From contig OZ022259.1 of assembly GCA_963978905.1 (NCBI GenBank), positions 55,198,727-55,262,726 of the forward strand: a DNA stretch of 64,000 bases, in the 5' to 3' direction. The notes under the pieces were generated by a model. The model made no database searches, had not been told where the DNA came from, and was given only the letters and a program-made list of their open reading frames with translations. The DNA is from Trichostrongylus colubriformis (lineage: Eukaryota; Nematoda; Chromadorea; Rhabditida; Trichostrongylidae). Positions 22,602-34,400 of this stretch are shown piece by piece (positions within the stretch are counted from its first letter, which is position 1; every line of letters begins with the position of its first letter). The position numbers and the translations under genes are program-made.

Positions 22602-23658
22602 ATTTACGTTTATGGAATGAGCTCTGCTTTGTGAAGGTCTAAAAATAAAGAGTAGCAGTGAGACCAACCTCCGAGGTGAGAATGATATGGCTGTCTCATT
22701 CTTTCTTGTTATCGTCGCACACCAATGGCGTGGATTGAAGTATGGTTCATTTTACCTAATCGTGGACGGCGATAAGGGTATGTACCTGCTTCTCCACTAC
22801 CATTTCAGAGCGACGTGATCGCTGCACTTTGGCGTTTATACTGCTGCAATCTCAGTCTTCGCATGGTGGTTCCTTGACTGCAATCGAAACTCAGTTATTT
22901 CTTCGAGGCTTGTACTTCTATACTGTCCTGTTTTCCAAACAGTCACACTCAATCAACCAATATTCGCTTGAAGAAAACGAAGCAGTACACACGATCGACT
23001 TATGATGAATGTGAGCGAGATCAATTCCTTAGGCCGGACTCATACTTTGCGCACTGGTGGCGACAGTCAAAATCTTGTGCCCGCCGCTAACCACGGCGCA
23101 CTCTGGTGACGCGCTCTGTTTACTAAACGCTCGCCCTAACTATATTACATAATACAACCATACTACATAGTATGATGATCGTGGCGAGAGCCTACGATCT
23201 CGGATTCAATATGTTTGGCACAATGACAAGATCGAATTAGTGGGCTCCCGTGACCAACATCATACTGTAGGGTGGTATCGCCTCATTGCGATAGCAGCTG
23301 CGTAGTATGATTAGGTCGAGAGTTCTATGAACACAGGACGGGTATGGAGGCCGGTGAATGACTACCATCAAAACCCCGTTCTCACTGAGACGCACATTTA
23401 CGTTGGAGCAGATGACGATTTCCTTCAAGGTTTCTAGGATCTCCCGAATCCGCAATGTGCGATCAGCATGCGTTTCATGTTTGTTTTTTATGATTGGGAT
23501 CAATACGAATGCACATTGAACGCAGTGGATCACTGAGAAGTGGTACAAGATCTTGCTTGCTCAGTTTCATTAATGCGGTGACGAGGAACAAATGTCCTAA
23601 GCAGCAAATGCAGCTGCCATACTCACGTGATTGCGAGTGAGCTGATTCAAGAACTCAC
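22602..23658. other. No gene recognised
   Basis: A related end of the 18783 hairpin family lies near 23034. A 103-residue minus-strand frame at 23237-23548 is open but unrecognised. No supported splice chain. Confidence 0.35.
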
Positions 23659-24853
23659 CAGTTGGGCTATCGCACAATACTGCGCGAATAACACAGTAGG
23701 ATTATGTAATGGGGAAATGGTCGATATTGACTTTTTGCTGACCAACCACTTTCTCCACTATTTGGAATTTCATATAGTCTAGCGGTCGATGCCCAGTACT
23801 GTTGCTGGCATCGCGTGAGACAATGGATCGCTTGCTTTGCTATCACAAATCTACATCATGTCTTGATCATCCACGTAAATCGCAGTATCAAAAGACATGC
23901 ACCATTATTTGGAAAGCTAGGCAAATTAGCGGTCGACATATCGGCGGCAGATATCAGAGCATAAGCGAAATATGTTCACCCAATGGTGTGATCACGGATG
24001 CATTTACCATAGCATCTGTAAAGTAGTTGTAAGCGATGTACCGTATTTCATCCCATATCCATTCCCTAATGGCTCTTATCAGCCCTGTAAGGTGTTATCA
24101 ATTCCGGAAAGTCACCGCCAAGACCCCGTATCCCGCAATACTTGTGAGTGTGAACACTCCACTGTTAGCCAGAAGAGCGGAACAGATTTAACGACATTCG
24201 CCTGCTGACAATTCTTAGCGAATCTCATCAATCGTTATCAGTTTGGATCACCCACCATTGATGTGCCCGTCCCACCACTCAAATACCGATGAGCCATGAG
24301 TGCCGGCGTTCTAGGATCAACCCGCATGCGGAAACGGTTTTAATGATAACGCCTGTTGACGCTCCTTATCGAATCTGATCAATCGTTATCAATTTGGATC
24401 ACCCACCAATGATGTGCCCGTCCCACCCTTCAAAACACTTATGAATGTGAACACTATAGGATCGACCCGAAAGGCGAAACGAAAATGGCGACATTGGCCT
24501 TTCGAGGCTCCTTATCGAATCTGATCAAGCGTTATCAGTTTGGATCACCCACCATTGCTGCACCCATCCCATCCCTCACTATATCTATGAGTGTGGGCGC
24601 TCTAGGATCTACCCCAAAGGCGAAACGGATTTGACGACATTAGCCTTTCGAAGCTCCTTATCAGCCCTTATCAGCTGCTATCACCTTCGTTCCACCGCCA
24701 CAGGGATCCTCTCACTACCTTCTATATCATATCCAAAATCCAGCGTCCTGTCTTTGCTGCGACGTGAGATATGAATTTCCGGTCAAACACACACACACAA
24801 ACACACACGCACACACACCAACAGACACACTTAGCCGATTATATAATGTAGGA
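23659..24853 (-). mobile_element. Helitron-like (HINE/DINE-1-like) element, copy c
   Basis: Same organisation as copy b. The 5' end complements GATTATATAATGTAGGA (24837-24853), followed by a CA-rich tract at 24786-24822 and the TTTGCTGCGACGTGAGATAT block. Three to four central units of about 147-149 bp lie at 24110-24720, with the landmark CACCCACCATTGATGTGCCC recurring near 24250, 24400 and 24546. The distal region has AGCGGTCGA motifs. The 3' near-palindrome CGCACAATACTGCGCG is at 23671-23686. Apparently complete and non-coding. Confidence 0.68.
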
Positions 24854-24904
24854 TATACCTGATTGTACAGTTCCATGATGCGTCCAATACCTGTATGGGT
24901 AAGA

Positions 24905-25335
24905 ACCTTGGTCAACAAACGTTATCAGTTCGGATCACCCACTAGGAATGTCACGCTCCACCCTGCCAGACACCAGTGAGTGTCGACGCTCCAGCATCAA
25001 CCTAAGAGCCGAAGCGGATTTGACGACGCTGGCCTTCTAACTGTCCTTATCGAGTCTTATCAACCGTTACCAATTTCAATCACCCACCATAAATGTCGCC
25101 GTCCCACCCTGTCGGACTTTTATGAGTGTCGGAACTCCAGGATCAATCCGAAAGGAGAGACAGTTTTGACGGCATTCGCTTTTTGAAGCCTTATTAGCCT
25201 ATAAGTGTCACTGCTCCAAGATCATCGTGAAAGGCAAAAAGTTTTTAATGACATTCGCCTTTCTAGGCTCCTTATCATTCTTTATCAGCTGCTACCACCT
25301 TCGGTCCATCGCCGTTATGGTCCCCTTACCTTCCG
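24905..25335 (-). repeat. 147-bp tandem repeat array, Helitron-like remnant
   Basis: Two to three more central-repeat units, with the CACCCAC-AATGTC landmark near 24935 and 25080 (spacing about 147 bp). It ends in CCTTACCTTCCGCTATCACC where the RTE relic begins, so the RTE fragment appears to have landed in a Helitron-like element. Confidence 0.6.
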
Positions 25336-25340
25336 CTATC

Positions 25341-27060
25341 ACCTGTATCATCTGTCGTCCCGTTGCTCATTGAGAGTTTCGAGCGGGAGCCAGCAGTGTC
25401 TCCATTCGTCCCTGTGACGAGCCAGAGCAGTCCAGTGAACCTTTCTGGCTCCAGAGACACGAAGCATCTCGTTCCCTTCGCGCAGAGCTTTCGTGAAAAA
25501 CTCTGACCTTCGGGCCGGCGGTTGTGCAGGTGCTCGTTTGACGTCCCGAGGGATCTAGTCGGTAACCGCTCTGGTCCAACGGTCATCGCGATATCGCATG
25601 ACGTGTCTGGCCAATCTAATTTCGATTCCTTTGCAAACGAATTCGGAACTCCGGATTCCCTTGTGCACTTGCGTGTATCGGGATACTCCGATCATCGTCC
25701 TTTCGATGGCGCAGTGGATGAGGCTGACGGCATGCTCCCCCTGCTTACGTAAGGTCCAAGCCTGTGAGGCGTATGCCAGAACAGGAAGGACAGCAGAATC
25801 GAAGAAATGGGCGCAAAGCCGGATGTTCTTCGTCCTATTCACCACACCCTCGATGGTCGTGAAGGCTCCCCAAGCCCCTCTTTTCCTTCTTCTCAGCTCT
25901 GGTGTCAAGGCGTTCATCATATTGACTTCCCGACCTAAGTACACATAGCTGAAGCATTCAGAGATGTTCGTTCCGTTGAGCGCAAATGGAGCATCAGGAA
26001 CCAATCCGTTTCTCATGGACATCGTCTTTGTCAGCTTCAGCTGCAGACCGATATTTCCACACTTGCAGTTGGAATCGGATAACATCCGCTCCGCTTGCTG
26101 GATTGTCGGTATTATAAGCACAATGTCTTCAGCGAAGCGGAGGTGGTGCAGATGCCGGCTATCGACCTTCACTCCCATGCCTTCCCATTCCAATTTACGG
26201 ATGACTTTCTCAAGAGGCTTGTCGAACCTTCTCTTCACGTCGATAATGACTTCTTCATAGAATGGCGAGATCCTCGTCGTGAAGTTGTGTAGAGCTCACG
26301 AAGTTCTCGTATTTACTGAGTAGGCACACCCTGGTTTCCCAGGGTTCTGATAACCGCATCTGTCTCAGCAGAGTCCAAGGCTTTCTTCGTATCAATGAAT
26401 GTGAGACATAACGGCATTTTGTATTCTCACGACTTCAATGAGCGTAGTGACCGTGTGGATGTGATCGACTGTACTGGATCTTCTCCGAAACCCTGCGTGC
26501 TCGCATTTCTGTCCTTCGTGTAAAGTTCTACCGATCCTATTCGAGATGACACGAGTGAAGAGCTTGTAAACTGCAGACAGCAGGTAGACTGGAAAATAAC
26601 TGCCAATGTCTTTGGAAATCCCCCTTTATACAGCAACACAGTCCTACTGGATTTCCACGAAGTGGGTTCATCGCATTCAGACAAGTAACTTTTGAAGAGT
26701 CGGGCCAATGCTTTGACGATAACTGGTGGGAGATTCTTCAGATGTTTCGGTCTGATCCTGTCGGGGCCGGGTGCTGTACCATTCTTCATCGACGAAGTGG
26801 CATGGGAGAGAGCCTACGGAGCTCGTCCAAATGGAGACTTGGTGCTCTTGACAGGTCGAGCAGAACTTGCTGCTCTCCGAACCGTGGATGGAGGACATTC
26901 GATGCTCACGACTCGCTGCTCGATCAATAGAGTTGGGGGAGTACAGACGGCCACCCAAAATTTACGCAGGCTGTGCATCAGTTGATGTGTAGAAAAGGCT
27001 GTGCATCTATGGGGTTCCGCAGAATCGAAGAATGAGCCTCTAGCGTTGACCGTCACACCG
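25341..27060 (-). pseudogene. RTE retrotransposon relic, reverse transcriptase
   Basis: Minus-strand remains of a second, different RTE element. From the 5' side: scattered upstream pieces (26680-27056), KNGTAPGPDRIRPKHLKNLP (26729-26789), TSWKSSRTVLLYKGG, then a deletion of the central palm, LRFAEDIVLI at about 26110-26140, MRNGLVPDAPFALNG, YVYLGREVNMMN and RWTRAVTD at 25555. A stop follows, with the C-terminal part continuing in the same frame (IPRDVKRAP) to about 25370. The catalytic pair normally seen as ADD reads AED, so the polymerase site is altered as well as the frame broken. The 3' end shows the ATGATACAGGTGATAG-type RTE tail near 25341-25360. Dead copy. Confidence 0.85.
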
Positions 27061-28187
27061 AGATTGGTTGGTTCGGGCGGCTTATTAACACTCGCGTTTG
27101 TTAGGTGGGCATTAACAAGTCAGGAAATTTCGGCATTGAGCGGATCACCGAATGAGCCCATGACCTCAGTGTTCGTGAGGTAGGCGAGCATGCAGTACTT
27201 CGGGCTTGTTGCTCGTGTGCGCTTATCTAATGAGGAAACCTCGGGTCGTTCCAAAAAGGCGATTGAGCCATTTGTAGCCATATGATGAGCTAAAAGTCAT
27301 GTAGTCCGCGCTCGACCTTCAAAGTGAGAACAAGTAACAGGAGCGAATAAAGACCTTAGCAAGCGTAACCAAATGACGCTAGCTTGACGGGTCGATAGTA
27401 GAACGCTAACACCCATCAGTGTTATGTGTAAGGGGACTGAAACATCAATGTTGGGTGGTCGAAATTGATGATATGTATTGGACAAGAACTAAAGGCGCTA
27501 GTCAGTCAGTTTTCGAACAAATCCTGAGGCCATTTGGATCGATAGTAGAGCACTAGAAATACGTGGCAAAGAACGTGGATATTCTTGGTGGACGGTAGGA
27601 AGATAATGGCTTGCCTTCGCGAGTCGGCATAATTACCGCTCCCCATTGTGCGTCTCAAGACACGCGCGGGGGAATTCGAACTAGCAGTAGCTAGGGACAC
27701 GGTAGCTCTGTACTTTTCTCGTAAGCAGTCGGTGCCAGTGGTACTCATGTGCCAGAAAGTAGAGTCTACTCCTTCTCTTCCGTTGCTGCTACTTGATTCT
27801 TGCTGGCGCTTTGCAACTATTTCATGTTTCGAAAAGACTTGTTTTCAGTGGCACAGTGGCTGATGTTGTATGGCCACCGTTTAATACAACACAATTTTTG
27901 TGCCTGTGGCAAGCCCTTGTCCTGCTGTTGGTCACGGAAATTCAGATCGTGTTCTGGTATTCCCGTTGTGAAATATTGAGGGTTGAGAACAGCGCGTTCA
28001 CAATTTCATGCTTCGCGTATGAGGTTGCGCAAATTTGCGTATTCGCAGATTCGTTCACCGTCCTCATAACGATACGCAGGCACAGCTCCAAAACTCTCGG
28101 TCATTGTCAAGTTCTTAGCTGATCACTCGTTCTTTAGTCGTGCCCATCGCAGCCATCGCCAACTTCATCAGTGCAGAAAATACCTTA
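27061..28187. other. Repeat remnants, no gene
   Basis: A short stretch near 27430-27470 (CATCAATGTTGGGTGGTC) is related to the central repeats of the Helitron-like family. The remainder has no open frame or splice chain I can support. Confidence 0.35.
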
Positions 28188-29110
28188 CGATATATAATCT
28201 GCTGCGCATGTATGTGTGTGTCTGTCTGTTCGTCCCGAATTTCATATCATAAGAATTTCACAGCTGAAGTGGGGTATTGACTCGTGAACATTGATGGTGG
28301 GTCACCTACTGATGACAGCTGATAGCTGCTGATAAGGAGCGTCAGAAGAGGATGTTTACCAAACTGCTGCGAGTTCCGGATAGACATAAAGCTGTGTTCG
28401 TTACAAATGATGTGTGATATAAAACGGTAACATTTATAGTAGCGGACCGAACATGACCAAGTGATAAGAGCTGATAAGCAGTAGGGAGACAACTGTGGCA
28501 AAATCTTTTCAGCCTTTATGTTGACCATAGAGCGTTGACCGGGATGGGCAATTTTGGCTCAGGGTACACGATTTTAGTTCGGCAGTTGCACTCACGACGA
28601 CTTGCCAAGACGTCGAGTGCGAGCTCATTGGATATGCGTTTTTTTTCAAACTTCCTCGCTTCATCTGTTGTTTTGTTTGTTCATCATCATCATGGTTTGA
28701 ATCAATCCCACCTTCTCTGTCCTTTCGGCAGGCAACTCGGCCACTAAGCTGCAGTTCGAGGCCAAGCGCGCTAGGATTGCAGTGGGGCCCCATAGGTGAA
28801 TTTTCCACGCGACTTTCGCTTAGCATTATCTTTGTTGTGTTGGAATGTTCGCTTTCAAAAAATAGCGTTTCTAAAAACGCTTTCCTTCCTTGCCCCTCCC
28901 CTTCCCGTTGTCTTTGAGTAGTAAATGCCGCTGAATTCCGCACTTCCCGCGTAAAAACCTAGAGAGTTGACACAGGATTTATAAAAGGTGGGACAAAGAA
29001 ATCAGTAATGGGGCATCCAAAATGATAGCAACTGATGAAGGCTGATAAGGGGAGCTGGAAGGCGAATGTTTTATATAGAACTTTTAGGGTTGATGGAGAG
29101 CGTTGACTCT
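28188..29110 (+). mobile_element. Helitron-like remnant f with a nested insertion
   Basis: The 5' part has ATATATAATCTGC followed by GTGTGTGTCTGTCTG and an ATTTCATATC block. Central-repeat sequence (GGTGGGTCACCTACTGATGA, GCTGCTGATAAGGAGCG) runs to about 28542 and resumes at about 28961 (AAAAGGTGGGAC, GGCTGATAAGGGG). At the break the sequence TAGAGCGTTGAC (28531-28542) is echoed as TAGAGAGTTGAC at 28960-28971. That suggests a 10-12 bp target duplication around an inserted piece of about 415 bp of unknown type. The long minus-strand open frame there (28509-28943) is not recognised. Confidence 0.5.
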
Positions 29111-31328
29111 GATTGTTGTCATTGTCGTTCTAGGGGCTGGTACAGTTGTGTACCGTTACGTCTGAAATCCGCGTTGCGGCGTCGCACGCGTGACGCCATC
29201 AGTACGATAGCCACAGTCGTTGGGGAGTTCCGCTCAGAACGCCACAGTCTGATACCATAGGGGACCTCCGAAGAAATAACTGTTTGTCAGTGAATCTTGT
29301 GAAACTTCGGTGATGAGGGGATGGGTTAGACTGGTGTGTACCTTGCCCTAAAAGTGTCGCTAAAAGTGAACTTCGATACGCTGCGCTGGTTCTGGCGTCC
29401 AGGAAGAGGTACTGTACAGATAGTGTGAGAAAGTATCTGGACATGGATCACACGCGTCAGCACTACGAATACATTATAGTGAAACAGATGATGGTAATGA
29501 AATGAAATGGTAGTAAATGCTTCAAAAATCTTCTTCTACCCCGGCCTGAAGGAGCTGGGCTGCTTGATGAGTTGTACATCTTCCTGATTATCCCTGGGCT
29601 CTGGTTCTACAACGATACTTGCGCTATGAAGCTTGGATAAGGCTGCTATTATTGCTATGATCCTGGCTTAGGGGGTGTTGTTTCAGCAGCATAGAGCACC
29701 ACTTGGTTTAATGTCGCCGCGTCACTCCATTGCACGTCGTGCGTGCGGCGCACTTGCAACTAAGCGCTGAGCAATGGAGCGGCAGGGTTTGTCGCGAGCC
29801 GGCGCTATGTTCCTCCACCGCGAGGGACGGGGAATCGAATTTTCATTTGCCGTGAGGCCGCTCCTATAACACCGTAGGATAGTCGGTGCCTGAGACGAAA
29901 AATTACGGAAAACCATAGAGTTGCCTCATACGGCTCTTTCCCTGCCGTAACTCGAAGCTAGCATAAGTCCACTTTACCCCCATAGTAACAGCGAAGTCAT
30001 TTTTGACTCCTTTTGGTAAGGTAGGGTGGCTTTTAGGAACGTAGTAATTTTTCTTGCATTTCTATGCAAAAAAGCCAAAAACTCTGACGAGGATAAAATA
30101 AGTACACCTAATACAGATCCCCATCATGCCAAATGTATATAACAAGCGTCAAACAAGAGTATACGGAAGGGTCAGCGAGTACCTTTTTGCGTAAAGGCAG
30201 CTCAATAGTACGAATGTAGAAAAAAAGCAGAAAGAAATGCCCAAAACCCGAGAAATATGATCTCCTTCCCGCTGTTTATTATCGAGAGGGGCAGGCTGGG
30301 ATGAAACAAGTGGCAGCGACGGCTCTTATAAAGCCGGGGTTCCCTCTCTCACCTCTCTGAGTCTCGCCACATATAGTGCTCTCAGACCATTAGCTTTCAT
30401 TTCCGTAACCCAGTTAAGGAGCTCTCATTATGCCCACATTACCTTTATCAATGTCTCTGATGTGATGCCATCCAATGACTTATGAATTTTTCACGAAATT
30501 TGGTCAAACGTTCGCTAGTAACTTTTCCATGGCGTACTCTGAAGAAGAACCACACTGGTTCTGCGCGAAGACGCCTGGCTCAGGTGCTACAGACCTCCGG
30601 ACTCATTATTCAAGAGTAGTATTTATTCGAAAAACTTCCATAACTCCATTCGGAAAGTAGTTCGGCAGATTTTGAATACAGGCTTGAAATCACTGTCCAA
30701 AAGCGCGTCGAGCGATTTATGTCTCATTCCAAAAGGATGTTTTGATCCATTTATTTTCCTGGCTAAATGATCAAGGGTACAGGCAATTCGTTCTTCTTGC
30801 TCTATCAGTTGCAGCGAAACGGATCGACCGCTGAAATATCCGCACTTCCCATTCATGATGAGTGACCGTGGAGATATACATATAAAGCAGTAAGGCTGCC
30901 TCAATACTCTACGGTGCCGACGGCAGGACGTGGCTGCGTGTCTTTGCGTCTCCGCATATGGCGTCCTACGTCGTTTCTGCACCTCCCCCGTGACACTCCG
31001 CCTATTTTGATTGGCGAATGTCGTCCTTCATAGATACATAATTTCATGATGCAGTGGTAGCGTGCGATAGCAATTCTGGTTACCTAATGAGCCGCACTGT
31101 TACGCGTTTCAAAGTGTCTTGACCTATACGAGAGTTATATTCTGAGCACAATAGTTGCGCAATCAATATGGGCGGCGGTTAATAATAAGGTTTATTTGAT
31201 TGATAGGTTATTCGTAAAACACACAGAAAATGTCAGCAACATGGAACTGAAGAATGCAAATTCTCACGAGAACCGTTTTCAGGTTATATCCGATACAAGC
31301 AAATTCCAAAATACTACCGAAAACTCTG
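29111..31328. other. No gene recognised
   Basis: This stretch precedes the first exon of the VWA-domain gene and presumably holds its promoter, but I see no distinct core promoter element. The open frames are short. A 119-residue minus-strand frame at 30623-30982 is unrecognised. Confidence 0.3.
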
Positions 31329-31413
31329 ATGTGGAGCATGACATCTGTCGGCTGGGTTACCTCATTTTCCGTCGTTTTGACCCTTTTATGCTTATTTTTC
31401 CAACGAGCATCAG
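31329..31413 (+). CDS. First exon: signal peptide or membrane anchor
   Basis: ATG opens a 28-codon exon ending in phase 1 at a CAG|GTAATC donor. The peptide has a hydrophobic core (VTSFSVVLTLLCLFF) followed by QRAS, as in a secretory signal. The next acceptor (TTTCAG|TG at 31930) supplies exactly the two bases needed. The ATG choice rests on this phase match and the signal-like composition; no upstream exon was found. The charge before the core is low, so an uncleaved anchor is possible. Confidence 0.6.
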
Positions 31414-34400
31414 GTAATCCCTTTGTCATGAAATCCTTTTTTGGGTTCTTTTTATACTTTTTCGATCAGTTTCCCTCTCCACAGGATGGGACTCATAGGA
31501 TACCACACGCTTTTATAGGTGGGGTATTCGAGAGCTACTGCAGTAGACCTAAACAACCTTCGAAACCCGGAAAACTAGAGGTCTGTCGATTCCGTAGTTA
31601 ATGCCAAATTTGCCTACATCATACAGGTTTGATATTTACCAGCAAAAATAAGAAAAGAGCTAGAAAAGAGTCAGCAAGGCGTCAGAATGCTAACATTCGT
31701 GCTATTCCGTAACGAGCTCAATCTTCATACATGGTTGTTCAGGGAAACCTGTGCACTGTGGTGTTCAAATGGAAAACAAAAACCAAAGCGAAAGCGTATG
31801 AGAACTGTAACGCAGTTGCACCCTTTGACATCGAAGAAGCGATACCTGGCGAACATACTACTTGCAAATACTGTACAGTCTTGATCGATTAACAGACACT
31901 GAAAGGAAACTCGCTTTTTTACAACTTTCAGTGAGGCCTGCTTTTGACTGCAAGAAGCCTGATGAAAAGGCAATCGATCAGAGTTGTGTGGTAATTAGAG
32001 GGAATGGTCCGTTTGATCAATACCAGGAAGCCTGTGGGGCCCAGTACCGCCCTCATGTTGTGGAAAGGAGGCAAAACATACTGTGGATTACCGGTGAGTA
32101 TCTGCATAAATGAATATCATTCGCAGGACATCATTTGTCTGGGTGTGGGGTAGGACGCTCAAACCGACAGAACTTCGCTGGAGCTGGCTCGACTTTCCTG
32201 CGGCCGATTTATGGCGAAGGTAGAATAGTTTGCGTGTGTCAATGACCCTCTTCGTGTATCCTACCCACACTGCAATTTTATCACGGTTCATTGGTTGCAT
32301 ACGTCCTATACTCAGCTGGGTGAGTGAAAGTTTCGTCAAAATTAATCTGGATAAAAGCGTTCCGGGTGAAGATGGGCGGACACGCAGGTCCCACCGCCTA
32401 ATCGTCCAGTCCCCTCATACAGAAAATTGGACTTTCCTTAGCCCTGAGGAAGAGCAGGACTCTCATCGTATACTGCTCATCAACTTGCCAAAGGTGTTTA
32501 CTATCATGAATCCAACGAATGTGAGAAAATCGAGAATCATCGTCGCGACTAATCAGCACAAATCTTATGGAGAACTGAGTGCCTCCTGTTTTTTTTAGAC
32601 TGTACCCTGCTGTGCTGTGTCCACCTGAGACGTAACGGATCTCGGTGGAAATATGGGAACAATACGGAATGTTGAATAATGGAAATAGTTCGGTAACACT
32701 TTTCGAAAACACAGGAGATACCATTTCTATAAGTGGGAAAAACGGTCTGCGACCAAGTTCCACGAGTATGCGGTAGACCAGGGGCACTCGAGGGTTCCAT
32801 GGTGAGGAATTGCACTAAAGAGGATTACTTCTCAAAGGGACTGCCTATGGAAAAATGAGATTTTCTGTTACATATATACTTATGTTGTATTTGCCTAATG
32901 TGCGCCGCGTGCAAAGTTTAACGCGAAAAAATGTGAATCCGGCTGAGATACAGCATCACAAATTTTCGGCCTGGTGGGCGAGGCCTTCGAGCTAGTGCTC
33001 ACCCCGTCGCCCGCCGCTGTCGGAGACGCGTTGTAGGAACAGAAAGGTGCATTAAGAGCCCCCACTCCTTTCACACCCACGGTGGACGACGGTAATGGGC
33101 TTTTGTATGGAGGCTCCGCCCTCCCGGCCGAGAATTGGGGACGCTGTATCTTAGCTAAATACCTATTTTTTCTGCGAGAAACTTCGTATGCGACCCTTGT
33201 TAGGCAAATACAACATAAATATATGGGTAACAAAGGAACTCATTTTTCGGGCGATTCCTTTGAGCGTGGTGTAGTTTGTTGTCACAGCTCTCTTAGTAGT
33301 TGCTCTCTGCATGTCTGAGCAATTTTTTTATAAGAAGTAGAAGATTGAAAGGGTTCTCATTCAAGTACATGGCAGACAGTGGAGAAGGTTTGATCATATA
33401 CTCGCCGTTAACTAGGCTTGGTGTCTGATCCAGGAACTTTGCGATCAATTGGAGAACAGAGCAGATTGCTAAGCCTTCTCTCATGGATCTCACTCGGACA
33501 GTGAGGATAGGGAACAGTCTGATTCCAAAAAATGATGTTCTAGAAAGTGATCCCATTTTCTGGGTTTTGAGCCAATTTTTGTCCAGTTAATTCTTTCAGT
33601 TTTCTTTTACGGCACGGCTGTGGAAGTTTGGGCTGCAGACGAGGGGCCCGAGGCCGTGAGGGAGTTCAAGCCTATCAAACAAAAACGCAGGCGGCGAAGA
33701 CGAGGTCCGTTCTTCTTTGCGTCATCTTTGTCACTGCAGATGCAGCGATGCGACCTGGAATTGCAATTTAATAGCAATCTATTTGGAGATGGAAACTGCA
33801 AGGCGTCGCCGAAATCTTTCTGAGCGCACATGAGATGCGTATAAGAATGAACACTGTTTAAGGTACAAATTCCACGGATGGAGGAATGGCCATCAAGTTT
33901 CGTATGATATCATCCGCCGATGGCATTCAGTATGGCACTGCATTATATGCAGACACCAGTGAGAAACATCCCTTCTTGTGTTCGCGGAAAGCTGTCATGT
34001 CGGCTCACGGTATATCCTTTATGATCTGACGTAATACTTTTCTAGATCAGGCGTTTTACGTTCTGCGTGGGAAACCTTTTGAGGCGTTCGAATCCCAGGG
34101 TTCGATGAGACTTTATTTCGTCTGTTGCAAATATGATTACGGTTCAATTGTTCTGGTAGTGTCCAAACTCTTGGAAAGATGATGATCCGTGATGTGAGAA
34201 GCGGTGGCAGGTATAAGAGAATAGAAGGCGGGATTAGACCGAGCAAGGACAAGTGAGTTAGGCACGTTGAGGAAGAGGAAAATGAGGAAAAGGAGGATAG
34301 GAGTAAGAAGGAGGATGCAGAAGAGTATACTGAGCCCAAGAAGGTGTACACAATACGGCAACTAAAGAGGCTAGCTACTTATAACTAGTCGGGTGCATTA

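Noticed and set aside
24110..25335. Short-period arrays considered as a CRISPR
   Set aside because: Units are about 147 bp with diverged copies and no unique spacers, in a eukaryotic genome.
28509..28943. 144-codon minus-strand open frame
   Set aside because: Spans the boundary of a repeat and an insertion and resembles no protein family.
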